Below are positions 18,143 through 26,140 of a stretch of DNA of 40,079 nt, in pieces. Source of the stretch: Ghiorsea sp. (GTDB lineage: Bacteria; Pseudomonadota; Zetaproteobacteria; Mariprofundales; Mariprofundaceae). Numbering within the stretch: position 1 is the first letter of the stretch; each line of letters opens with the position of its first letter. A program made the position numbers and the translations under genes. The notes beneath the pieces were generated by a model that made no database searches, was not told the origin of the DNA, and worked only from the letters and a program-made list of their open reading frames with translations. The DNA lies in assembly GCA_027080505.1 (NCBI GenBank), contig JALWRX010000103.1, forward strand, positions 1-40,079, read 5' to 3'.

Positions 18143-19302
18143 TATGCTGCCTCTTTTTCAATCTTGATGGCTTTTGTGTCAGGCTGACGAAAACGACCAT
18201 AAGACCAGTACGCTGCACAGGCACCTTCTGAAGATACCATACACGAACCCATAGGGTTCTCAGGCGTACACACTGTGCCAAACAGTTTACAGTCGGTGGG
18301 CTTCTTCACACCGCGCAAAATAGACGGGCATTCACAACCCTTTACATCATACGCCACAATTTTGGGTACGGAGAAACGAACTTCCGCATCAAACTCGGCA
18401 AACTCGTCTTTAATCGACAATGCTGAATAGGGAACCATACCCAAACCACGCCATTCAAACTCGCGGCGCAATTCAAACACTTCCGCCACCAAAGCTTGGG
18501 CTTTGAGATTACCTTCGCGTGTCACCACACGGGTATACTCATTCTCCACTTCCGAGCGACCTTCATTGAGCTGACGAATCAACATCAATGCCGATTGCAT
18601 CACATCTAAAGGTTCAAAACCTGCAATCACAACTGGGCGTTGAAACTCTTCAGCAAAAAACTCATAAGGCTCTGTGCCAATCACCGAACTCACATGCGAT
18701 GGACCAAAGAAGCCATCAATAGATACAGCTCCCATTTCACGCACTTCAGGAGATTGTAAAATATGCTGAATCGCTGCAGGTGTGAGCACATGATTGCAAA
18801 ATACAGTGAAATTTTTCAACCCTTCTTTTTGTGCCTGTTTAATCGCCACTGCAGTGGGTGGGGTAGTGGTTTCAAAACCGATGGCAAAGAAAATCACTTC
18901 TTTATCAGGAAACTCACGGGCCAACTTCAAGGCATCTTGCGTGGAGTACACCATACGCACATCTGCACCCGCAGCTTTGGCTTTGAGCAAACTTTTGCGA
19001 CCCGATGCAGGTACACGCATCATATCACCATAAGTGCAAAGGATGGTATCGTTGTCTTCCACCAAAGCAATCGCATTATCAATGCGTCCAATCGGCAGTA
19101 CACAAACAGGGCAACCCGGACCATGCACAAATTTCACATTATCAGGCATCAAATCTTGAACCCCATATCGGAAAATAGCGTGGGTATGCCCTCCACAAAA
19201 TTCCATCAAATTGTAAGTGCGATTTTCATCCGCTTCTGCAGCAATGGCTTTGCTTAGTTTACGCGCAAGTTTACCGTCTCGAAATTCATCCACATATTTC
19301 AT
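18142..19302 (-). CDS. hypD: Hydrogenase maturation protein HypD
   Basis: HypD is the iron-sulfur scaffold on which the Fe(CN)2CO unit is assembled together with HypC. This copy has 386 residues. The conserved FCGGHTH (about residue 35) and GPGCPVCVLP (about 63-72) motifs are present, as is a C-terminal cysteine set (GCECPSILRG, DCKLFGTVCTPENPMGSCMVSSEG) for the 4Fe-4S cluster. It overlaps hypC upstream by four bases and hypE downstream by one base pattern, TAATG, so hypC, hypD and hypE are tightly coupled. Confidence 0.97.
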   Translation of the reverse strand: MKYVDEFRDGKLARKLSKAIAAEADENRTYNLMEFCGGHTHAIFRYGVQDLMPDNVKFVHGPGCPVCVLPIGRIDNAIALVEDNDTILCTYGDMMRVPASGRKSLLKAKAAGADVRMVYSTQDALKLAREFPDKEVIFFAIGFETTTPPTAVAIKQAQKEGLKNFTVFCNHVLTPAAIQHILQSPEVREMGAVSIDGFFGPSHVSSVIGTEPYEFFAEEFQRPVVIAGFEPLDVMQSALMLIRQLNEGRSEVENEYTRVVTREGNLKAQALVAEVFELRREFEWRGLGMVPYSALSIKDEFAEFDAEVRFSVPKIVAYDVKGCECPSILRGVKKPTDCKLFGTVCTPENPMGSCMVSSEGACAAYWSYGRFRQPDTKAIKIEKEAA

Positions 19303-19556
19303 GCTTTCACCTCGGTGGTTTCGCCTGTAAATTCCTCAAGAATCTCTGCTTCATCAAACAGCGCAAGTGTTCGTGCAGCTTCTTCTTCAGATATTTTATG
19401 CAAGGCATAGCCCACATGTAGCAACACATACTCATCAATTTTGGCATCTTCAATCAAGGCAATGGAAATGTCTTTTTTCACATTACCCAATGTTACTGTT
19501 GCCATATCATTGGCTTCATCAATCGCCACAATGCGGGCTGGAATAGCTAAACACAT
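19299..19556 (-). CDS. hypC: Hydrogenase maturation chaperone HypC
   Basis: This small protein of 85 residues starts MCLAIPARI. The cysteine at position 2 is the residue that binds HypD and carries the iron unit to the large subunit precursor. It lies eight bases after hypB and overlaps hypD. A second member of the family (hupF, 24864-25181) is encoded elsewhere in the locus; this copy is the general one because it sits in the hypABCDE run. Confidence 0.95.
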   Translation of the reverse strand: MCLAIPARIVAIDEANDMATVTLGNVKKDISIALIEDAKIDEYVLLHVGYALHKISEEEAARTLALFDEAEILEEFTGETTEVKA

Positions 19557-19564
19557 ATCGACTC

Positions 19565-20437
19565 CTAAGCTGCTTTGGCTACGTCTTCTAACTTGGGTTG
19601 ATAACCAATCGTTGCCAACTGATGTGTCGCTTTAATCCATTGATACCAAGTATCCATACCTTCACCCGTGGTGGCTGAAACCTGAATGATTTTAATGCCA
19701 GGGTTTACGCGGCGTGCATATGACATACACTTTTCCACATCGAAATTAAGGTAAGGCAACAAATCAATTTTATTCAAAATCATCAAATCTGCAGCAAAAA
19801 ACATATCTGGATATTTCAGTGGCTTATCTTCACCTTCAGTCACCGAAAGAATGGCAACTTTATGTGCTTCGCCCAAATCAAATGCCGCAGGGCAAACCAA
19901 GTTGCCGACATTTTCAATGAACAACACACTTTTATCTTCAGGCGCAAGTGGTTCCATAGCATGCCCGACCATGTGTGCATCCAAATGACAACCTTTACCT
20001 GTGTTAATTTGTAAAGCTTTCACACCTGTTTCACGAATTCTATCCGCATCGTTTGCTGTTTGTTGGTCACCTTCAATTACAGATAATGCCAAATCATTTT
20101 TCAAATCTATTAAAGATTTAGTGAGCAATGTGGTTTTACCTGAACCTGGGCTAGACACAAGGTTTAATGCAAGAATGCCATGCTCAGCAAAATAATTGCG
20201 ATTGGCATTGGCATAGGCATTGTTTTTACCCAAAATATCTTGCTCAATCTGCACCATACGGCTTTGACTTAAACCAGGTGCGTGAGCGTGCGCAGGACCT
20301 TGTCCGTAATCATGGGTTTTATCATCATGGTGATGATGTTCATGTTCTTCATGAGAGTGAGCATGATCATGACTGTGGCTGTGTGCCTCCCCTTCAATAG
20401 TTGTTTCACCTTCACTGCATCCACAAACTGTACACAT
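19565..20437 (-). CDS. hypB: Hydrogenase nickel incorporation GTPase HypB
   Basis: HypB is a GTPase that delivers nickel to the large subunit together with HypA. The N-terminus has MCTVCGC, a CxxCxC metal site, then a long histidine-rich stretch (about residues 20-50) that could store nickel. The GTPase part shows [11 protein letters not shown] (P-loop near residue 98), VIEGDQQT and [11 protein letters not shown] place the start at the ATG at 20437, with the hypA stop overlapping as TGATG and GGAGGTGGA in front; a GTG three bases earlier would add one residue. Length 290 residues. Confidence 0.96.
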   Translation of the reverse strand: MCTVCGCSEGETTIEGEAHSHSHDHAHSHEEHEHHHHDDKTHDYGQGPAHAHAPGLSQSRMVQIEQDILGKNNAYANANRNYFAEHGILALNLVSSPGSGKTTLLTKSLIDLKNDLALSVIEGDQQTANDADRIRETGVKALQINTGKGCHLDAHMVGHAMEPLAPEDKSVLFIENVGNLVCPAAFDLGEAHKVAILSVTEGEDKPLKYPDMFFAADLMILNKIDLLPYLNFDVEKCMSYARRVNPGIKIIQVSATTGEGMDTWYQWIKATHQLATIGYQPKLEDVAKAA

Positions 20438-20778
20438 CACTCCACCTCCAATTCTTTAATCCGCAACTCATCGCCGCTGGATATTTGTAACTGATAACTA
20501 TCACATGACGGGCATGGCTCACCCCTACCTGTGACTTCAACTTCATTCATGCATTGCATACACCAAGCCTGCGCTGGCAATTCAATGATTTCCAGTGTGG
20601 AACCATCTGCAACTGAACCTTTCACAACCACATCATAACTAAACAACATGGCTTCATGCTCAACCCCAGACAATACACCAATCTCAAGCCAGACTTTTTT
20701 CACTTTCTTAAACCCTTGGGTCTTTGCGCTATCTTCCAACACGGTCAATACACCTTCACACAACGACATTTCATGCAT
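20437..20778 (-). CDS. hypA: Hydrogenase nickel metallochaperone HypA
   Basis: This 113-residue protein starts MHEMSLCEG. The His at position 2 and Glu at position 3 are the known nickel-binding residues of HypA. A zinc site lies at CMQC and CPSC (about residues 73 and 89). It passes nickel to HypB and the hydrogenase large subunit. The start overlaps the end of hupK by eight bases. Confidence 0.96.
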   Translation of the reverse strand: MHEMSLCEGVLTVLEDSAKTQGFKKVKKVWLEIGVLSGVEHEAMLFSYDVVVKGSVADGSTLEIIELPAQAWCMQCMNEVEVTGRGEPCPSCDSYQLQISSGDELRIKELEVE

Positions 20779-21949
20779 GATTTATCTCCAAATCAAACTT
20801 CACACATGGATCCATCGCATGAATCAAAAGCCTAGCTTGCTGTTCAATAACTTCTGCATCACCTTGAAGTGTTTCCAATGCATTTTTGAGTACACCACCA
20901 GGATGAAAGTTCCACTCGGTTGGCGCAACGATTTGATACGTTTTCACCTTTTGCGCTTCATCGAGCACAACACGATGCAATAAACGCCCTCTAGCCGCTT
21001 CCACAAAACCATAACCAGTGTTGGCCGATGTCTTACCTAGTAATTTACATTTGGACTCAAACTGCATCAACGCTTTTTCTAAATCCAAATATGTCTTGGC
21101 AAGCTCGAGTAACACAGCAGTAAAACGAACCAATAAACCCAAGCCATACTTTTGTTCAAGCTCAACAATCAATGGATGTGATTGTTGCCTTGCGTACGGT
21201 GTGCTTTCACAAGTTTCACCATCAACATTTGGCTGCTGCAAAAAAACTTCCGCACCATCACCTGACAAAGCTTTATCCAACCATGCCAACTCAAACTGCG
21301 GTAAAACCTTTGTACTGGTTTGCCCAATACATTGCCACCCCTTAAGCACTAATCTTTGCATGAACTGTGGCGCATTCATTTGTGTGTATTGCGCCCAAAG
21401 CAAATACTCCTCAGCACCTTTGCACGCATAAAAAGCTTTCGGTGGCATATAAAAAATATGCTCTTTAAGTAACGTCCCAAGTTTTAAAGCAATACTTGAT
21501 GCCTTACTTTTCAATGGTGGTTTCACCTCACCACCTAAAATAAATGCCTGATCATCTGCATCCAAACAAGTTTTCCACTCCTTATCCAATACCAAGACTT
21601 GTTTCATCAGTGCATGTTCTGCCACTCCTCCCCTAAGCAAAGGCCAATCCAAACAAATACGCCATAAATGCTCCCGAATCAGCTCCATACGTACCAACTG
21701 TGCTCGTACAGCACACGCATCATCTGATACTTGATTTTGACAGGCTTGTTCAATCGCAAACACAGATGCTGATGCCTGCGCCTTGGCACACAAATTAAAC
21801 ACTAATCCTATCTTCTGCGGTACATCTTTTGCATGTGAACCCGCAAGAAGTGCTTGAGCCAACAATGGTCGCTTTGATTTCACTATCGATCGCTGAACAC
21901 CCTGCTCTGAGAGCAACAGTGAAATGGACACATGACCTTCCAAACCCAT
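20771..21949 (-). CDS. hupK: Hydrogenase assembly scaffold HupK/HoxV
   Basis: HupK resembles a hydrogenase large subunit that has lost its catalytic centre, and is thought to act as a scaffold for the iron unit before insertion into HupL. In this 392-residue protein the C-terminal half shows large-subunit-like segments: EAARGRLLHRV, YQIVAPTEWNFHPGG, and a final HAMDPCVKFDLE with only one of the cysteines of a DPCxxC motif. The N-terminal half is poorly conserved, as is usual for the family. It lies four bases after the CxxCH membrane protein gene and overlaps hypA. Confidence 0.85.
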   Translation of the reverse strand: MGLEGHVSISLLLSEQGVQRSIVKSKRPLLAQALLAGSHAKDVPQKIGLVFNLCAKAQASASVFAIEQACQNQVSDDACAVRAQLVRMELIREHLWRICLDWPLLRGGVAEHALMKQVLVLDKEWKTCLDADDQAFILGGEVKPPLKSKASSIALKLGTLLKEHIFYMPPKAFYACKGAEEYLLWAQYTQMNAPQFMQRLVLKGWQCIGQTSTKVLPQFELAWLDKALSGDGAEVFLQQPNVDGETCESTPYARQQSHPLIVELEQKYGLGLLVRFTAVLLELAKTYLDLEKALMQFESKCKLLGKTSANTGYGFVEAARGRLLHRVVLDEAQKVKTYQIVAPTEWNFHPGGVLKNALETLQGDAEVIEQQARLLIHAMDPCVKFDLEINHA

Positions 21950-21952
21950 CAG

Positions 21953-22702
21953 TTAAGCCTCATCAATTACAGATGAATCATTGCGCTTTCTGAACCACAT
22001 TTCATAGACAGAGACAAACCACATAAAAGCAAATGCAGCCCCCATACCGCTGCCTCCAATCAACACTAACCAAGCAAATAAGGGGTCAAATTTGGTTAAC
22101 CACCATGATGTTATATCCATAACCTGTGAGACAAATGGCATAGCAATAGCAGCAGATTTCAGCCATACGGGCACACTTGTCGCAAAGACAAAAATGGCAC
22201 CCACAAAGAAGAAAATAAACGAAATACCAAACAAATGTATATGTGAAACACGCGTTAAAGACGCAATGCTTGCCCCAGTATCTTGCTTCGCACGCTCTTT
22301 AATATTTTCAAATTTTGTAAAATCAGGTAGCCCCATACCTGATTCTTCTGAGTGACAAGCAATACAAGTGTTTTCAAACACCATCTTTGCGCCACTGGAT
22401 TCAAACGTCGACTCTTTTGCACCATCACGAACCCATTTGATAATTGCTACCCTATCAGGCTCATCAGCCATATCTTTCATTGAGCCATTCAATTTGTTTT
22501 CAAGTAGTGTACCTGTGCGGTTGCCATAATAGCTGTATACAATATCATCCACAGATAAACCAAACTTTCCATCAGCCATACCATGGGTTAACAGTATTTG
22601 CGTAAATGCCATCATATAACCAATGCCTACCACACATAAATAACTGGTGAACAACACCTTAAGCGGTGTACCAATATTTGTGAGATTATAACCTTTCATC
22701 AT
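21953..22702 (-). CDS. Membrane protein with one c-type haem motif, hydrogenase-associated
   Basis: This protein has 249 residues from the ATG at 22702. Topology read from sequence: one membrane helix near the N-terminus (VLFTSYLCVVGIGYMMAF), a domain of about 100 residues holding CIACHSEES, then three further hydrophobic segments. The CxxCH motif predicts one covalent haem c, so the domain should face the periplasm. I chose 22702 because AAAGGAAA precedes it; a longer frame from 22756 would overlap hupJ. Genes of this kind occur in uptake hydrogenase clusters, sometimes under misleading names such as elongation factor, and I know of no proven function. It could pass electrons from the hydrogenase or sense redox state; both ideas are inference from context. 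Confidence 0.75.
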   Translation of the reverse strand: MMKGYNLTNIGTPLKVLFTSYLCVVGIGYMMAFTQILLTHGMADGKFGLSVDDIVYSYYGNRTGTLLENKLNGSMKDMADEPDRVAIIKWVRDGAKESTFESSGAKMVFENTCIACHSEESGMGLPDFTKFENIKERAKQDTGASIASLTRVSHIHLFGISFIFFFVGAIFVFATSVPVWLKSAAIAMPFVSQVMDITSWWLTKFDPLFAWLVLIGGSGMGAAFAFMWFVSVYEMWFRKRNDSSVIDEA

Positions 22703-22718
22703 TGCTACTACTTTCCTT

Positions 22719-23327
22719 TTACGTTTTATTTGATATTTTTTTAAAGAATCCGCCACGCAGTAGTTCTCGACGCGACAATGGTTTTTCTAAATTATCTTTT
22801 GCTATCGCACCTACAGTTTGAGCGCCATCTAGCATAGTTTCTACCATACTAGGGGCTTCTTCACTCACTGGAACTTCTTGCTCACCCCAAGGTTCCGACC
22901 CTAAAACCTCTTTGTTTTCCTCATTGAATATACCAACAACAATAGCCTCAGCTGTTTGCACCGCAGCTTCATGGTCTGCAAATTCAAACATGGGTGAAAA
23001 CATGGAGCAGCTCATGTATTTACCCAACCTCTCTTCTTCCCCCACAATAAATTCAAATAAACCTGCTTCAAATGTATAACTATGTTTGCTACCCACACCA
23101 TAAGTTGACCAGTCCGTCTCTTCTGTAGGTAACAACATCAAATTCATAAACCATGGGGTAATCAACACACCTAACACATGCTGGTTCCATTCACGGAAAC
23201 CTACGGCTTGTACCTTTAATTGATGGTTAAGAATCGGAATATCAACCATTCGAGTCACCCGAATATCATCATACAGTTGCTCTAGGTGATAAGCTGCACC
23301 CATAGGTGTTAAAGACTTGAGCAGCAC
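22719..23327 (-). CDS. hupJ: [NiFe] hydrogenase assembly chaperone HupJ (HybE family)
   Basis: This 202-residue protein resembles the HybE/HupJ/HoxT family: central segments WNQHVLGVLITPWFMNLMLLP and GLFEFIVGEEERLGKYMSCSMFSPM are typical. The family helps in maturation of exported hydrogenases and may check the Tat substrate. The likely start is GTG at 23327, directly after the hupI stop, as no better ATG with a ribosome site is seen; an ATG at 23303 is possible. The C-terminus carries LSRRELLRGGFFKK, which looks like a twin-arginine motif but sits at the wrong end of the protein. Confidence 0.87.
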   Translation of the reverse strand: MLLKSLTPMGAAYHLEQLYDDIRVTRMVDIPILNHQLKVQAVGFREWNQHVLGVLITPWFMNLMLLPTEETDWSTYGVGSKHSYTFEAGLFEFIVGEEERLGKYMSCSMFSPMFEFADHEAAVQTAEAIVVGIFNEENKEVLGSEPWGEQEVPVSEEAPSMVETMLDGAQTVGAIAKDNLEKPLSRRELLRGGFFKKISNKT

Positions 23328-23328
23328 C

Positions 23329-23556
23329 TTACTGATCTCTCAGGACAACCATAAAGTCTTCTTTTCTACCATCACACTCAGGACACTTCCAATGTTCAGG
23401 AAGCTCTGAGAAAGGTGTACCAGGCTCAATTTGCCAATAGTCATCGCCTTCGTTAGGCTTATATTGATACCAGCAAATCTTACACTCTAATATACTGGCA
23501 TCTGCAATCTTTTCACCATTACCACCATAAGAGTTAAAAAAGGTATCCTCACTCAT
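23329..23556 (-). CDS. hupI: Hydrogenase-associated rubredoxin HupI/HoxR
   Basis: This 75-residue protein has one rubredoxin domain with two cysteine pairs, CKICWYQY and CPECDGRK, that bind one iron. The spacing and the intervening EPGTPFSELPEHW are standard for rubredoxin. In known clusters this protein helps assemble the small-subunit iron-sulfur clusters under oxygen. The gene overlaps hupH by eight bases and is two bases before hupJ. Confidence 0.95.
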   Translation of the reverse strand: MSEDTFFNSYGGNGEKIADASILECKICWYQYKPNEGDDYWQIEPGTPFSELPEHWKCPECDGRKEDFMVVLRDQ

Positions 23557-24415
23557 TATCGTAGAGTTCCATCACTTCAACAAACCTATCGTAACTATCT
23601 CGAATATCTTCTTGAGCTGCACAAGCCACTTCAGGAATCGTACTAATTTCAAGTGTATCCAAAATTAACTTATCCTCTGAGTTAAAGTATTTGACCCACC
23701 ATACGTTCTTAGTCTCAGTACAAGCAATACGGCAGTTACCATAACCACGGGACAAAATGACCACTGGGCCAGAACCTAAGAGTTGGTCTAAAAACACTAA
23801 ATCTTCTTCCGTTTGCGGCAGCAAGCTGAAATTAATCACATGTGGCTCATCACCCTCTTTCCATGTTGCTACTTTATCATTCAACTCAGTAATTAAGGCT
23901 GGAGCATTCATAACCCGTTCAGGCAGGTTATCCGCATCATATTCAAGCTTTGTTTTTGCTTTGATAAACGATGAGTTTACTACGATTTCTGGCACGCTAG
24001 CAATCTCAATAAAATCTTTAACAATATTTCTATCTGAATCTAAGTAAATAATGCGCCAAACGCCAGCAAACACAGATTCTTGTATCTCTGTGCGCATACC
24101 GCCTTGATAAATCACACTAACTTCACCATGACCCAACATGGTGTTTACCCAGGCACGATTTTGATCATCTAAGTCCGTGATATCAATCATGGTCAGTTTA
24201 TCACTTAGTTTATACTTTTTAAGTGCATTTCGCACCAAACGAAGTGCCTGCATACCTTCTTGAAGGTTAGCCACATCTTCAGGCTCTGGCATATTCGATA
24301 CTTCAAACACACTCATCTCATGTGGCATAGGGATAAACTCTAAGGTTTTCCCATCCTCATCTGCAGGCTGTGAACCCACACCAATGGATGCAATCGGAAT
24401 ATGAATTTCAGTCAT
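23549..24415 (-). CDS. hupH: Hydrogenase accessory protein HupH/HyaF
   Basis: This 288-residue soluble protein shows family segments near the start (IPIASIGVGSQP, FIPMPHEM) and two similar halves, with GHGEVSVIY/GSGPVVILSRGYG and VWRIIYLDS/VWWVKYFNS. The repeated pattern fits the HupH/HyaF fold of two related domains. In Rhizobium HupH is required for maturation of the large subunit. It follows hupG by 11 bases and overlaps hupI. Confidence 0.9.
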   Translation of the reverse strand: MTEIHIPIASIGVGSQPADEDGKTLEFIPMPHEMSVFEVSNMPEPEDVANLQEGMQALRLVRNALKKYKLSDKLTMIDITDLDDQNRAWVNTMLGHGEVSVIYQGGMRTEIQESVFAGVWRIIYLDSDRNIVKDFIEIASVPEIVVNSSFIKAKTKLEYDADNLPERVMNAPALITELNDKVATWKEGDEPHVINFSLLPQTEEDLVFLDQLLGSGPVVILSRGYGNCRIACTETKNVWWVKYFNSEDKLILDTLEISTIPEVACAAQEDIRDSYDRFVEVMELYDNE

Positions 24416-24426
24416 GGCAAAACTCC

Positions 24427-24858
24427 TTAAACTTTAGCTGGCACTGAGCCAGGACAAACATTATCTAAATCAAAGGCAGGCGGTGGGGTTGGCGCAGTTG
24501 CCAACATGGTTTTAAATTCATCGATATACTCAAGCCAGTCACGCACCTTAGAGATTGTGCCTACATACTCTCCATCCCGCAAAAAAACCAATGCAGGGTA
24601 ACCTTTAAAACGATACTTGCGCTGCAACGGCCGTTCACTTTCACGACTTATCACTGCAGGGGTTAATTGGCCTTCAAATACCTTCATAATCTCAGGTAGA
24701 ATAATCGCCACATCATTACTTTCAGGGTAGTTGTTAGCATTTTCTGTAAAAAACAGCACCACATCTTTGTGTTCTTTTTGGAAGTCTTGCAACGAATCTT
24801 CCGTAAGCACGGGGTAACCATGCTTCTCAATCATTTCATCAATTAATGGTGTATACAC
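24427..24858 (-). CDS. hupG: Thioredoxin-fold hydrogenase accessory protein HupG/HyaE
   Basis: This 143-residue protein matches the HupG/HyaE type: a thioredoxin-like fold (DVVLFFTEN strand, FKGYPALVFLRDGEYVG) that lacks the CxxC active site of true thioredoxins. The family binds the signal-bearing small subunit HupS before export. The ATG at 24858 is five bases after the hupF stop. Confidence 0.87.
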   Translation of the reverse strand: MYTPLIDEMIEKHGYPVLTEDSLQDFQKEHKDVVLFFTENANNYPESNDVAIILPEIMKVFEGQLTPAVISRESERPLQRKYRFKGYPALVFLRDGEYVGTISKVRDWLEYIDEFKTMLATAPTPPPAFDLDNVCPGSVPAKV

Positions 24859-24863
24859 TTAAG

Positions 24864-25181
24864 TCACTCCTTATTTACTTCAGCTTGCAAATGAGGCGGC
24901 AGCTGCGGGCCACGCTCAATTATATCTGCAAACAAATCATCAATACCTGTACCATCACTACCCATGGCTAAATTCACAGCTTCAAGGGCATTGGTGACTT
25001 GCAACGCTTGGTCTTCATCAATCACTTCTCGTGCTGCATCAAGAAATGTAATCACCCACGTTCCTACGGGCTGTTCACCCACAAGGTTCATATCTATATT
25101 TTTTTGTTGACCCATGCCTTGGCAATGAGCGACATGTTCACTTAGCACACTGACAACCTGCATTGGAATACCGAGGCACAT
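24864..25181 (-). CDS. hupF: HypC-like chaperone HupF
   Basis: This 105-residue protein starts MCLGIPMQV, giving the HypC-family cysteine at position 2. It is longer than HypC in this window and has an acidic tail after about residue 75, which is the usual mark of HupF. HupF protects and delivers the HupL precursor when oxygen is present. It overlaps hupD at one base. Confidence 0.92.
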   Translation of the reverse strand: MCLGIPMQVVSVLSEHVAHCQGMGQQKNIDMNLVGEQPVGTWVITFLDAAREVIDEDQALQVTNALEAVNLAMGSDGTGIDDLFADIIERGPQLPPHLQAEVNKE

Positions 25182-25888
25182 TAGCGGTATTTATCCAAGT
25201 GGTGATCCACATCAACCTTCACAGGGCTATCGCCCACCTTTGCTAGCTCAGGTTCAGCCACACGAAACTCATCTGAAGCCAATATCCTATCATCACCCAT
25301 GCGACAAGCTTCAGCTTCGCTTGGGCGGCCTTGTTCATAGTTATCCATAGTAAGAATAGCATCTTCGCTAAAATCACCAGGGACAAAAGGAGCTGCTCGC
25401 TTGGTATAGCTAATACCATTGGCATCCATAAATGCCAATGCTTGCTCAACTGCAGGGTCTATTTGTGCTTTCACTACAGGACGCAAGCTTCCACCAAAAT
25501 CCTCAATATATTCTGGTTGAACACCAATAAGAATAATTTGTTCTGGGTAGTCCCCCATCATATCTGCTAACGCTAAAACTTCTTGAAATCCTGTTTGGTG
25601 CAAACTTACCTTTTTTGCTCCCATAAACTTTGGAACACCCTCATTTTTAATGATTTTCATAGTACCTGGAGCGAGCCCGTAATCAATCGCATCAAAGACA
25701 ATTAATATATCTGCATCCCTAACATCTTGAACCAAATATACACCTTGTGTACCACCATCCAAAAGAGTTACATTTTCTGGGAACTCATAGTGACTTTGTA
25801 AGTGCTCAAGAGTACGCACACCAAAACCTTCATCTGCCCAAAGGATATTACCTATACCTAAGACCAAAACTTTTTTCTGCTCACTCAC
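25181..25888 (-). CDS. hupD: Hydrogenase maturation endopeptidase HupD
   Basis: HupD removes the C-terminal peptide of HupL once nickel is in place. The 235 residues contain GNILWADEGFGV (nickel-binding Glu near residue 16), FDAIDYG (Asp near 67) and SLHQTGFQEVL (His near 95), the three metal ligands of the family. The start is GTG at 25888, fixed by GGAGGGACTTA just upstream. Known HupD proteins are about 195-205 residues; here about 30 extra polar residues follow the core and end in HHLDKYR. A sigma-54 type promoter lies about 40 bases upstream, making this the first gene of the long accessory operon. Confidence 0.94.
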   Translation of the reverse strand: MSEQKKVLVLGIGNILWADEGFGVRTLEHLQSHYEFPENVTLLDGGTQGVYLVQDVRDADILIVFDAIDYGLAPGTMKIIKNEGVPKFMGAKKVSLHQTGFQEVLALADMMGDYPEQIILIGVQPEYIEDFGGSLRPVVKAQIDPAVEQALAFMDANGISYTKRAAPFVPGDFSEDAILTMDNYEQGRPSEAEACRMGDDRILASDEFRVAEPELAKVGDSPVKVDVDHHLDKYR

Positions 25889-25927
25889 TAAGTCCCTCCG
25901 TCACCGCATATGCATTCAAACATACAA

Positions 25928-25944
25928 AGCATGGTATCTGCCAA
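25928..25944 (-). promoter_or_regulatory. Sigma-54 promoter before hupD
   Basis: The minus strand reads TTGGCAGATACCATGCTT, with GG and GC exactly 10 bases apart. The expected transcript start is near 25917, about 29 bases before the hupD GTG. This would drive the long hupD to hoxC/hypF run. Confidence 0.7.
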
Positions 25945-25992
25945 AGTGTAGTGGCATTATTATATTGTTGATTTATTGGAACTTTTTAATGT

Positions 25993-26004
25993 TTGTGAAA
26001 ACAA
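25993..26004. promoter_or_regulatory. Candidate activator site upstream of hupD
   Basis: TTG-N6-CAA inside a longer TTTG-N6-CAAA, about 82 bases before the predicted hupD transcript start. The same form occurs upstream of hupS (31141-31152) and, with one change, upstream of the nickel permease (7782-7793). HupR-type regulators bind TTG-N5-CAA in Rhodobacter, so the spacing here differs by one base. Tentative. Confidence 0.3.
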
Positions 26005-26047
26005 ATTTACTCTTTATGGGATATTATGCTTCCTTATTTTATAATAA

Positions 26048-26066
26048 ATGGATACTTAGTATCCAT
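26048..26066. repeat. 8-base perfect palindrome between hupD and the SEC-C gene
   Basis: ATGGATAC and GTATCCAT are separated by three bases. It lies about 75 bases after the stop of the SEC-C gene on the minus strand. It could be an operator or a weak terminator; the stem is AT-rich and there is no clean T-run. The rest of the 250-base gap 25889-26140 holds the sigma-54 promoter and otherwise looks empty. Confidence 0.4.
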
Positions 26067-26140
26067 AAAAAGAAGATTGCCAACTTATCATCATGCAAAA
26101 ACTTAAAACCGTAAATAAAGTTTACATAACCATACGCTTA

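Noticed and set aside
23281-23327. A start for hupJ at the internal ATG 23303
   Set aside because: Neither start has a strong ribosome site, but the GTG at 23327 keeps tight coupling to hupI and the full N-terminus; the ATG is kept only as an alternative.
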